A DNA stretch of 64,000 bases from Actinoallomurus iriomotensis (GTDB lineage: Bacteria; Actinomycetota; Actinomycetes; Streptosporangiales; Streptosporangiaceae), in assembly GCF_030269445.1 (NCBI RefSeq), contig NZ_BSTJ01000007.1, positions 405,957 through 469,956 of the forward strand. Reading direction: 5' to 3'. The position numbers and the translations under genes were made by a program. The notes under the pieces were generated by a model. It had not been told where the DNA came from, did no database searches, and worked only from the letters and a program-made list of their open reading frames with translations. Of this stretch, positions 15,793 to 27,109 are shown in pieces; the stretch's first letter is position 1, and each line of letters opens with the position of its first letter.

Positions 15793-18119
15793 CGCGCGCC
15801 GACCTGCTCGCCCTCGACACCGACGCCCTCGTCGCGCTGGCCAACCGCGGGCTGGTCAAGCGCGCGGCCAGAGAGCTGGACGCCGGCGCCGTACCGGCCC
15901 TGTCGACCGACGCCGACGGCACCGTACGCGGGCGGTTCCCCGACGGGGTCGAGGTCGCCTTCCCGGTGGGCGCCGGGCTGGACACGGCCTCGTGTACGTG
16001 CCCGGCGACGGGCGTCTGCCGGCACCGTGTCGGGCTCGTCCTCGCCTACCAGCGCGAGACGGAGCCCGCCGAACGGGGGCCGGCGTCGGAGTGGTCGCCG
16101 GGAGGCATCGACGACGAGACGCTACGGCAGGTACTGGGCGCCCGGACCCTGACGGCGGCCCGCCGCCGACGCGCCGCGGGCTACTCGGCGTACGTCCACC
16201 GGGACGCGCCCGCGCCGTGGGTCGAACTGGCGACCTGCACCGTACGGTTCCTGGTCCCGGGCGAGCTCGGCTACGCCCACACGGACGCGGTCGGCCCCGA
16301 ACGCGCCGAGGCGATCGCCCTGGCCGTCTGGGCGTTCCGCGAGGCGGACGAGCATGCCCCGGGCGAACGAGAGGTCCGCCTGGACGTGGTCGAGCGGGAG
16401 AAGATCCCGGCGGAATCGAGCGGTGGTGCCGCGTCGCGGCAGAGCGGTGCGCGGGGGCCGGAGTCCGGTGCGGGGCCGGGAGCGGACGCAGCGGCGGCGT
16501 CAGGTGGCGGTACGGGAGCGTCCGGCGGCGGTGCTGCGTCGCGGGAGAACGGATCCGGGCCGGGTGGAGATGCCGGGTTGCGGGAGGGCGATGCGGGGGC
16601 CAGGCCGGGAGAGGGCGGAGCGGCGGGGCCGGCGCCGGGTGGCGGATCCGGGCCGGGTGGAGATGCCGGGCTGCGGGAGGGCGGTACGGGGGCATCGGAC
16701 GGGGCCGGGCCGCAGGACGGCGGAGCGGCGGGGCCGGGTGGCCGGGGCGGTGCGGTCGGTGATCGGGCTGGGGGTCGCGAGGGCGGTCTGGCCAGGCCGG
16801 GCGTCGAGGTTCCGGCCGGTATGGAGTCCGCTGCCGGGCTCGCCACCGAGTTGCTGGCCGAGGGGGCGATGCACGCCGGTCCGGTGCTCGGGGCGGCGTT
16901 GCGGCGGATGTGCCGGACCGTCGGCGAGCAGGGGCTGCACTGGCCCGCCGGGGCGTTGGAGGACCTCGTCGAGCAACTGGACGCGTACGCCGCGCGGGGC
17001 GCGCGCTACTCGGCGGAGCACTACGCCGAACTCCTCACCGAACTGCACGCGCGCAGGCGTGCGGCCGCCGCCGGTGGGCTGCGTTCGCAGATCCTGGGTG
17101 GCGGTGAACCGGGCCGTACGCCGCTGCGCCGCGTACGGCTCGTGAGCCTCGGCTGCCGCGTCGGCGGCACGGTGGACGAACGCGTCGCCGAGGTGTTCTT
17201 CGCGCACGCCGGCGACGGGACGGTGCTGGTGCTGCGGCGGCGCTGGGACGTACCGCCGGACACGCAACCGACAGGGCACGACCTGGCCGGACGCCGGGTC
17301 GCGGGCACGTCGCTCGGGGCTCTGGCCGTGGCCAACCTGGTCTCGGAGTCCGCCTCGCGCAGCGCCAGCCGGGTCGTGCACATCGCGCCGGGCCGGGTCG
17401 CCAGGACGACGGTCACGCCGGTGGGCGACGCCTGGTCACGGCTGCCCGCACCGGTGATGGTCCGCGACCTCGCGGCGGCGTCCCGCGCGCTGGAGGAGCT
17501 GCCGCCCCGGCTCATCCGGCCACGGGTGGCGGCCGAGCACGTACGGGTCGTCGAGGTCGCCGAGGTGCGTGAGGTCGGCTATCACCCGGGCGCCCAGCGG
17601 CTGGACGCCGAGATCGCGGACGCGGAGGGAGGCACCGCCAGGCTTACGGCGGAGTACCGCGCACACTGTCCGGGAGCCCTGGACGTCCTCGCCGCCGCGC
17701 TGGCCGACGGCCCCCGCGTCATCACCGGTTTCCTGCGCCGCGGCCGGGGCGCCCTGGTGATCGACCCGATCGCGGTCCTGACCGCCGGAGGCGTCACGGT
17801 GCCGGACCTCGCTCCGGGCGAGGGCGACGGCGACCTGGCCGTCCACGTGCCCACCGCACGAGACCGCCTGGACACGGCACTGGAGGCGGCGCTCACGGCC
17901 TTCGCGGAGATCGCCCACCGCGGGCTACGCCACGCGACGCCGGGCGTCCACCGGAGAATCGAGGAGGCGGCCGCCGAACTCCGCCGGGTCGGCCTGACGG
18001 CGACGGCGGACGCGGCGACCGCCTTCCTGGCGGCCTCCCGGATCGGCGAGGCGGACGCGATGACCCGAACCTGGGTCGACGCCCAACTCCGCCTCATCAC
18101 CGCCGCCGACCTCCGCTGA
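15789..18119 (+). CDS. SWIM zinc finger protein (YehQ-like)
   Basis: This 776-residue protein has a SWIM zinc finger near the N terminus (Cys69, Cys71, Cys77, His79 in CTCPATGVCRH), a module thought to mediate DNA or protein binding. Residues about 210-340 are a Gly/Ala/Pro-rich disordered linker containing a duplicated GSGPGGDAGLREG. The C-terminal region is helical with Arg-rich patches and probably represents the YehQ-type core. It is the last gene of the operon, starting at an ATGA overlap with the VWA gene. A longer in-frame extension upstream runs antisense of sense through the VWA gene in another frame and is rejected. Targets are unknown. Confidence 0.88.
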   Translation: MTRADLLALDTDALVALANRGLVKRAARELDAGAVPALSTDADGTVRGRFPDGVEVAFPVGAGLDTASCTCPATGVCRHRVGLVLAYQRETEPAERGPASEWSPGGIDDETLRQVLGARTLTAARRRRAAGYSAYVHRDAPAPWVELATCTVRFLVPGELGYAHTDAVGPERAEAIALAVWAFREADEHAPGEREVRLDVVEREKIPAESSGGAASRQSGARGPESGAGPGADAAAASGGGTGASGGGAASRENGSGPGGDAGLREGDAGARPGEGGAAGPAPGGGSGPGGDAGLREGGTGASDGAGPQDGGAAGPGGRGGAVGDRAGGREGGLARPGVEVPAGMESAAGLATELLAEGAMHAGPVLGAALRRMCRTVGEQGLHWPAGALEDLVEQLDAYAARGARYSAEHYAELLTELHARRRAAAAGGLRSQILGGGEPGRTPLRRVRLVSLGCRVGGTVDERVAEVFFAHAGDGTVLVLRRRWDVPPDTQPTGHDLAGRRVAGTSLGALAVANLVSESASRSASRVVHIAPGRVARTTVTPVGDAWSRLPAPVMVRDLAAASRALEELPPRLIRPRVAAEHVRVVEVAEVREVGYHPGAQRLDAEIADAEGGTARLTAEYRAHCPGALDVLAAALADGPRVITGFLRRGRGALVIDPIAVLTAGGVTVPDLAPGEGDGDLAVHVPTARDRLDTALEAALTAFAEIAHRGLRHATPGVHRRIEEAAAELRRVGLTATADAATAFLAASRIGEADAMTRTWVDAQLRLITAADLR
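16551..16683 (+). repeat. Duplicated 40-bp segment in the SWIM gene linker
   Basis: Bases 16551-16590 recur at 16644-16683 with one mismatch, 93 bases apart and in the same reading frame. The segment encodes GSGPGGDAGLREG. The surrounding linker also contains looser copies, indicating in-frame expansion of a disordered region. Confidence 0.85.
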
Positions 18120-18235
18120 CAGACCGCCCGCCGACCACGATGTGGCCGCCGCCCGTGCCGATCCCGGTCGTCGGAGTCCGGGGCCGTCGCCCTCGTGTGG
18201 AGAGTGGTTTTCGCGGACGTTCCACGGGCCGCGTG

Positions 18236-18784
18236 TCACCCGGCGGGAGCGGCTCGGCGCCAGGTCAGGAGGCGCTCCACGTGATGGCGGGCGAGTCCGT
18301 CGTCCGGGGCGACCGGGACGAGCAGGATGCCCCGATAGGGCCACGCCTGCCGCCGGACTCGCATCGGGATGACGTCGTCGACCCAGGCGAACGGGCGGCC
18401 GTCGGCGTGGCGGAGGATCGGGGCCCACTTGCGTGACTCGAAGAGCTGGAGGATGCCGAACCTCGGGTCGTCATGCCGGCGCCGGTACGCGGAGAACTCC
18501 ACGACCGGCAGTTCCGGCAGGCCGAGCAGCGGGCCGAGGTGCTCATTGGCGAGATGTTCCCATGTCGTCGCCCAGACGAGCTCGTAGCGTGCGGAGAGTT
18601 CCCGCAGCCAGCCGCCGTGTTCCGGGCAGAGCCGGACGGCCGGTCCGCCCGTCTCGTGGCGTACGAACCGTGCCGGGTCGGAGGGCGACAGGGGGTTCAG
18701 CACCCCGTCGACGTCCAGGTACAGCAACGGCCGGTCGGCCGGCCGGCTCCCCGGCCGGGGAACACCGCGGATGCCCCACGCCAT
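18236..18784 (-). CDS. HAD-like domain protein
   Basis: This 182-residue protein has the haloacid dehalogenase-type motif LLYLDVDGVLNPL (residues 20-32), where the two Asp residues would form the nucleophile and acid, and a later WVDDV that could be the acidic motif IV. Members of this family in Actinobacteria are small cytoplasmic proteins annotated only as HAD-like; a phosphatase role is plausible but the substrate is unknown. The sequence also contains ELVWATTWEHLANEHLGPLLG, a conserved block of this family. It is convergent with the SWIM gene and separated by 14 bases from the OYE-family gene upstream of it. Confidence 0.82.
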   Translation of the reverse strand: MAWGIRGVPRPGSRPADRPLLYLDVDGVLNPLSPSDPARFVRHETGGPAVRLCPEHGGWLRELSARYELVWATTWEHLANEHLGPLLGLPELPVVEFSAYRRRHDDPRFGILQLFESRKWAPILRHADGRPFAWVDDVIPMRVRRQAWPYRGILLVPVAPDDGLARHHVERLLTWRRAAPAG

Positions 18785-18798
18785 GGGATCAGGGCTCG

Positions 18799-19899
18799 TC
18801 AGAAGGCGCGCAGGTACTGGTCGGGCCAGGACGGGGCGGCACCGAGTTCGTGGGCGGCGCGGTTGGGCCAGTAGGGGTCGCGCAGCAGCTCACGGGCCAA
18901 CAGTACGGCGTCGGCCTGCCCCGAGGCGATGATCTCCTCGGCCTGCCGCGGTTGCGTGATCTCGCCGACCGCGCCGACGGGGAGGTCGGTCTCGGCCTTC
19001 ACCTTGGCCGCGAACGGCACCTGGTAGCCCGGGCCGGTGGTGATCCGTGCCCTGGGGGCGGCGCCGCCGCTGGAGACGTCGAGCAGGTCGACGCCGTGGG
19101 CGAGCAGTTCCTTGGCGAGGCGTACGGTGTCGTCGACGGTCCAGCCCTCGCGGTCGTCCTCCGGGTTCTCGGTCAGCCAGTCGGTCGCCGACACGCGGTA
19201 GACCAGCGGCAGCGAGGCCGGCCACACCGCGCGTACGGCGTCGACCACCTCCAGGGCGAACCTCGTCCGGTTCTCGAACGAGCCGCCGTACTCATCGGTG
19301 CGCCGGTTGGTGTGCGGGGAGACGAACTCGTGGATCAGGTAGCCGTGCGCGCCGTGGAGTTCGATCACCTGGAAGCCGGCGTCCAAGGCGCGCCGGGCGG
19401 CGGCCGCGAAGTCGTCGGCGATGCCGTGGATCTGCTCGCGGGTCAGTTCGGCCGGCGTCGGGTCGCCGTCGTGGAAGGCCACCGGGCTCGGCGCGACCGG
19501 CCGCCAGCCGTACGGGTCGTCGGGTGAGATGGCCCGGCCGCCGCGCCACGGGCGCTCGGTGGAGGCCTTCCGCCCCGCGTGGGCGAGCTGGATGCCGGGC
19601 ACGCTGCCGTGTTCACGCAGGAAACCGGTGATGCGGGCGAGTCCGCGCTGCTGGCGGTCGTTCCACAGGCCGAGATCCGCAGGGCTGATCCGGCCCTCCG
19701 GGTTGACCGCGGCGGCCTCGGTGAAGATCAAGCCCGCGCCGCCCACGGCACGCGCCGCCAGGTGGGCGAGGTGCCAGTCGCCGGCGACCCCGGTGTCCGG
19801 TCCCTCGTCGGGCGCGGAATACTGGCACATCGGCGACATCCAGATCCGGTTCGGGATCCGCACGTCTCGCAGGGTCAGGGGCTCGAACAGTGCGCTCAC
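18799..19899 (-). CDS. NADH:flavin oxidoreductase, old yellow enzyme family (YqjM-like)
   Basis: This 366-residue FMN enzyme reduces activated C=C bonds (ene-reductase) with NAD(P)H. YqjM-class features are visible: the redox-tuning Cys in MSPMCQYSA near residue 25, the active-site HGAHGYLIHEF, the phosphate and barrel block SPHTNRRTDEYGGSFENR, and a C-terminal GEITQPRQAEEIIASGQADA binding FMN phosphate. It is transcribed divergently from an ArsR-family regulator at 20027, which probably controls it. Natural substrates of such enzymes are usually electrophilic enones or xenobiotics. Confidence 0.94.
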   Translation of the reverse strand: MSALFEPLTLRDVRIPNRIWMSPMCQYSAPDEGPDTGVAGDWHLAHLAARAVGGAGLIFTEAAAVNPEGRISPADLGLWNDRQQRGLARITGFLREHGSVPGIQLAHAGRKASTERPWRGGRAISPDDPYGWRPVAPSPVAFHDGDPTPAELTREQIHGIADDFAAAARRALDAGFQVIELHGAHGYLIHEFVSPHTNRRTDEYGGSFENRTRFALEVVDAVRAVWPASLPLVYRVSATDWLTENPEDDREGWTVDDTVRLAKELLAHGVDLLDVSSGGAAPRARITTGPGYQVPFAAKVKAETDLPVGAVGEITQPRQAEEIIASGQADAVLLARELLRDPYWPNRAAHELGAAPSWPDQYLRAF

Positions 19900-19990
19900 G
19901 GCCGCGCTCCTCCATCATGGTCCGGTACGAAAGACGCCATAGTACGGCGCTTATCGAACTACGATACACGTCAAATTACGACGGCTCTCG

Positions 19991-19996
19991 TACAAT
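19991..19996 (+). promoter_or_regulatory. Possible -10 element of the ArsR gene
   Basis: TACAAT lies 31 bases before GTG 20027 in an unusually AT-rich patch (19937-19997) shared by the divergent OYE and ArsR genes. I do not see a convincing -35 or a clean operator palindrome, so confidence is low. Confidence 0.35.
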
Positions 19997-20026
19997 GGGC
20001 GGAGCCGGCGGCGAAGGGAGCCCACC

Positions 20027-20371
20027 GTGACCGTCCGGACCCTCGATCACCCCACTCGCGCGGAGATCAGGCTGGAGGCCGTCCTCCACGCGCTGTCCGA
20101 TCCGGTACGCCTCCAGGTGGTGCGCTTCCTGGCCGGGTTGGCGGAGGGGGAGGAGGCGCCGTGCTCGGCCATCGACCTGGCGGTCACCAAGTCGACCACG
20201 ACCCACCACTTCCGCGTACTGCGTGAGGCCGGTGTGATCCACCAGGTCTACCGGGGCACGGCCAAGATGACCGCGATCCGCCGGGACGACCTCGACGCGC
20301 TCTTCCCAGGCCTGCTCGACGCGGTGCTGACGGCCGACGCCACCCAGCGGTCACGCGTGCCGGTCGGCTGA
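20027..20371 (+). CDS. ArsR family winged-helix regulator
   Basis: This 114-residue regulator has the ArsR fold: LSDPVRLQVVRFLAG at the N terminus and the recognition helix TKSTTTHHFRVLREAGVIH around residues 54-72. It lacks the CVC metal-binding motif of ArsR/SmtB sensors; the single Cys in EEAPCSAIDL is in a loop. It therefore probably senses redox state or an organic ligand rather than arsenite. GTG 20027 follows a GGGAG ribosome binding site. It is divergent from the old yellow enzyme gene and is its likely regulator, a common pairing in Actinobacteria. Confidence 0.9.
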   Translation: MTVRTLDHPTRAEIRLEAVLHALSDPVRLQVVRFLAGLAEGEEAPCSAIDLAVTKSTTTHHFRVLREAGVIHQVYRGTAKMTAIRRDDLDALFPGLLDAVLTADATQRSRVPVG

Positions 20372-20464
20372 CCGCCACGGCCGGGTGTGGTTGTCCACCA
20401 GGGCGTCTGGGGGCGGCCCACCATGCGGGACCGGGGCCTGCGGAGTCATATTGGAGACATGGAC

Positions 20465-20848
20465 ATGCGCTGCCTTGTCGTCGACGACGACACCGGCTTC
20501 CGCACCGCCCTGTGTCACATGCTCGAACGCGGCGGGGCGGTCGTCGCGGCCACGGCCTCGAACGGCGCGGAGGCGGTCGAGCGCGCGACGGACACCCACC
20601 CCGACATCGTGCTGGTCGACGTCCGCCTGGGGTCCGAGAGCGGTTTCGACGTCGCCTGTCGCATCGACGAGAGTGCCGCCGGCACGGGCTGGAGTCCGGT
20701 CGTCATCCTGGTGTCGACCCAGGCCGAGGATGAATTGACCGCGTTGGTGGCCGCCCATCCGGCGTTCGGCTTCCTTGACAAGACCACCGTCTCGCCCGCG
20801 CGCATCCGGGAACTCCTGTCCGCGTCCAGCGGTTCTAACCGGCGTTGA
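20465..20848 (+). CDS. Stand-alone response-regulator receiver protein
   Basis: This 127-residue protein consists of a CheY-like receiver domain only: acidic pocket VVDDDTGF at residues 4-11, phospho-acceptor Asp in VLVDVRLG near residue 53, the Thr/Ser site in ILVSTQAE and the Lys in GFLDKTT. No output domain follows. ATG 20465 is chosen over ATG 20459 because GGAG lies 8 rather than 2 bases upstream. Its 3' end overlaps by 14 bases the convergent LuxR-type response regulator gene. It may act as a phosphate sink or allosteric partner for a kinase such as the giant hybrid kinase nearby. Confidence 0.85.
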   Translation: MRCLVVDDDTGFRTALCHMLERGGAVVAATASNGAEAVERATDTHPDIVLVDVRLGSESGFDVACRIDESAAGTGWSPVVILVSTQAEDELTALVAAHPAFGFLDKTTVSPARIRELLSASSGSNRR

Positions 20849-21539
20849 GGAAGGCGAGGACCGCGAGGACCCGCCGGTGGTCGGCGTCGGTCTCCGGCAG
20901 GCACAGCTTGGTCAGGATGCTGTGCACGTGCTTCTCCACCGTGGGCTCGGTTATCCACAGCTTGTGGACGATGCCGGCGTTCGACCGGCCTTCCGCCATC
21001 AGGGCGAGGACCTCGCGTTCGCGCGCGCTCAGCTTGGCCAGCGGGTCGACGCGCCGGTGAGCGGCGAAGAGCCGCTGCACGAGGTACGGGTCGATCACCG
21101 AACCGCCCTTGCGGACGCGCTCCAGCGCGTCGATCAGCTCGGACGGGTCGGTGACCCGCGTCTTGAGGAGGTAGCCGATGCGGTCACCGCCGGACAGGAG
21201 TTCCAGGGCGTGGTCCACCTCGACGTACCCCGACAGCACCAGGATCGCCACGGAGGGGAACCGCCGGCGGATCTCCGTCGCCGCCTGGAGTCCCTCGGTG
21301 GTGCCCGTCGGCGGCATGCGCACGTCCACGACCGCCAGGTCGGGAAGGTGCTCGCGGACCAGTTCGAGCAGCCGTGCGCCGTCGCCGGCCTGGCCGACCA
21401 CGTCGAATCCCTCGCGTGTCAGCAGGCTCGCCATGCCCTCGCGCAACAGGACGTCGTCGTCCGCGAGGACCACGCGTCCTCGTTGAGGGACCGGGCCATC
21501 GGGTTCGTGCCCGATCTCGGGCCGCCACTGTCCTAGCAT
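20835..21539 (-). CDS. NarL/LuxR family response regulator
   Basis: This protein of about 234 residues has an N-terminal receiver domain (VVLADDDVLL; phospho-acceptor Asp in LAVVDVRMPP; Lys in GYLLKTRV) and a C-terminal LuxR helix-turn-helix (LSAREREVLALMAEGRSNAG, then IVHKLWITEPTVEKHVHSIL). The start is uncertain: ATG 21539 is used, ATG 21566 would add nine residues, and an internal GTG at the receiver boundary is possible. It is divergent, across a 470-base gap, from the large hybrid histidine kinase, and may be its output partner, as in the S. coelicolor osaA/osaB pairing. Confidence 0.88.
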   Translation of the reverse strand: MLGQWRPEIGHEPDGPVPQRGRVVLADDDVLLREGMASLLTREGFDVVGQAGDGARLLELVREHLPDLAVVDVRMPPTGTTEGLQAATEIRRRFPSVAILVLSGYVEVDHALELLSGGDRIGYLLKTRVTDPSELIDALERVRKGGSVIDPYLVQRLFAAHRRVDPLAKLSAREREVLALMAEGRSNAGIVHKLWITEPTVEKHVHSILTKLCLPETDADHRRVLAVLAFLNAG

Positions 21540-22009
21540 CGCCAGCTTCCATGCTACGCGCGCCACCGTACGACCAGCGGTGATGCCCGAACGTCACGGT
21601 GTACTCCCGCGGTGTCATCGGCCGGGCGCAGGTCTCGAAGGAGTGGGCGGGACGCGACCTGGATCGACGATACGGAGGGAATCATGGCGACATACTCGCC
21701 AATCAGCGGCTTGTCCCATAGGGTCAAAACCAATACGGCGACGGGGGATGTCGCGTACGGCGATGCGAGGCTCGCCACAACATGATCGTCCAGGCGCGGC
21801 CTGGACCGGTTCGTACCCTGCCCGCCGTCTCCTGCCGGGCGGGGCCGGACGACACGGTCGCCCGCTTCCGTCCGTCGGACTGCGGTTGACGGGCGCCGCC
21901 GATGCCCTCACTTCGGACCCGATCAGGTCAGTCCGGCGTACCGGCTCGTGCTCCGATCCGCGCCCACAGATGAGCGCCGGAGGACCGGCCGTACGGGGGG
22001 AATTTCCAC
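21540..22009. other. Long intergenic region upstream of the hybrid kinase
   Basis: This 470-base gap between the LuxR regulator and the kinase contains a locally AT-rich stretch with the imperfect palindrome TTGTCCCATAGGGTCAA at 21711-21727 (TTG-n-CCC-n3-GGG-n-CAA). It could be an operator or an alternative promoter element. One small open frame (21684-21785) has a good ribosome binding site. The rest shows nothing I can name. Confidence 0.5.
21684..21785 (+). CDS. Possible small protein of 33 residues
   Basis: ATG 21684 is preceded by GGAGGG at ideal spacing and opens a frame of 33 codons (MATYSPISGL and so on) ending at TGA 21783-21785. It is Thr/Ser-rich with no membrane segment and matches nothing I know. 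Its codon use is less GC-biased than its neighbours, so the frame could be chance within a regulatory leader. Confidence 0.3.
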   Translation: MATYSPISGLSHRVKTNTATGDVAYGDARLATT

Positions 22010-26188
<4,179 letters not shown>

Positions 26189-26294
26189 GGGGGTTCTGCC
26201 CGGAAGTTCTGCCTGTGCTTCTGCCTGGCCCGTGACCAGGGCGCTTGTTTGCATCGTCACGTCGGAGATGACCGCGTGAAGCTGGAGCGCCCCC

Positions 26295-26864
26295 ATGAGT
26301 CCCCTCGCACCGGAACGCCACCGCCGCCCGTCCCGCGACACCGGCCCGCTGCCGGAGGACGAGGGCCGGACTCTGGTCCACCGGCTGTACGCCGACCACG
26401 GCGCGATGCTGCTCGCCTACGTCACCCGGTTGCTGTCCGACCCGTACCAGGCCGAGGACGTCGTCCAGGAGACCATGCTCCGCGCCTGGCGCAACGCCGG
26501 GCGCCTGAGCTCCGGGCAGGGCTCCACCGCGGCCTGGCTGAGGCGTGTGGCGCACAACATCTGCGTGGACCGGTTCCGCGCCCGCCGGGCGCGCCCGGCG
26601 GAGGTCGCCGCGGACGCCGCCGCCGCCCCGTCCGCGGAGGACCACGCGGGCGCCGTCGTGGACTCCGTGGTCGTCGCCAGGGCCTTATCCCGGCTCGGGC
26701 CCGCCCACCGTGAGGTCCTCAGCGTGGTCTACTTCGCCGACCGTACGGCGGCCGAGGCCGCCGTGCTGCTGGACCTGCCCGTCGGGACCGTCAAGTCGCG
26801 CGTCCACCACGCCCTGCGCCGGCTCCGGCTGCACATCGACGAGCTGATGGACGAACCGGCGTAA
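26295..26864 (+). CDS. ECF-family RNA polymerase sigma factor
   Basis: This 189-residue protein has sigma region 2 (LLAYVTRLLSDPYQAEDVVQ, then ETMLRAWRN; residues 36-70) and region 4 (LSRLGPAHREVLSVVYF, then AAEAAVLLDLPVGTVKSRVH; residues 128-175). Region 3 is absent, as in extracytoplasmic-function sigma factors. The C terminus is short, with no anti-sigma gene directly after it. It may direct a stress regulon; similar SigK/SigL-like factors often have a zinc-finger anti-sigma partner, which I do not see here. ATG 26295 follows GGAG. It lies 106 bases after the hybrid kinase and could respond to it. Confidence 0.92.
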   Translation: MSPLAPERHRRPSRDTGPLPEDEGRTLVHRLYADHGAMLLAYVTRLLSDPYQAEDVVQETMLRAWRNAGRLSSGQGSTAAWLRRVAHNICVDRFRARRARPAEVAADAAAAPSAEDHAGAVVDSVVVARALSRLGPAHREVLSVVYFADRTAAEAAVLLDLPVGTVKSRVHHALRRLRLHIDELMDEPA

Positions 26865-27109
26865 GGGGGCCGGCCGGTTCACACTCGACCCGCCGCCGAT
26901 CTAGGCGTTCCGCCGTGCGCGGAGGCAGGATTGGCAGGCGTGCCGAAATCCGGGTGCGGCGGTTCGCCGTCGCACCCGGAGGGCGGCGCGGCCGGGATCC
27001 GTGGCGGCCGTGTTTCCGATGCAAGCAGGGGCTCGCCCGGCCCGGCCAGGCAGAAGTACCGGCAGAAGTAGGCGTTCGCCGGTCGCGGCCGACGGCGGGT
27101 GAGGTGGCG

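Noticed and set aside
21554-21778. Minus-strand frame of 74 codons in the gap before the hybrid kinase
   Set aside because: No ribosome binding site, ends inside the regulator promoter, and the plus-strand small frame fits better; neither is certain.
26915-27109. N-terminal extension of the HTH/NB-ARC regulator
   Set aside because: The added residues are Arg-rich with no conserved domain and precede the normal XRE-like start; ATG 27110 fits.
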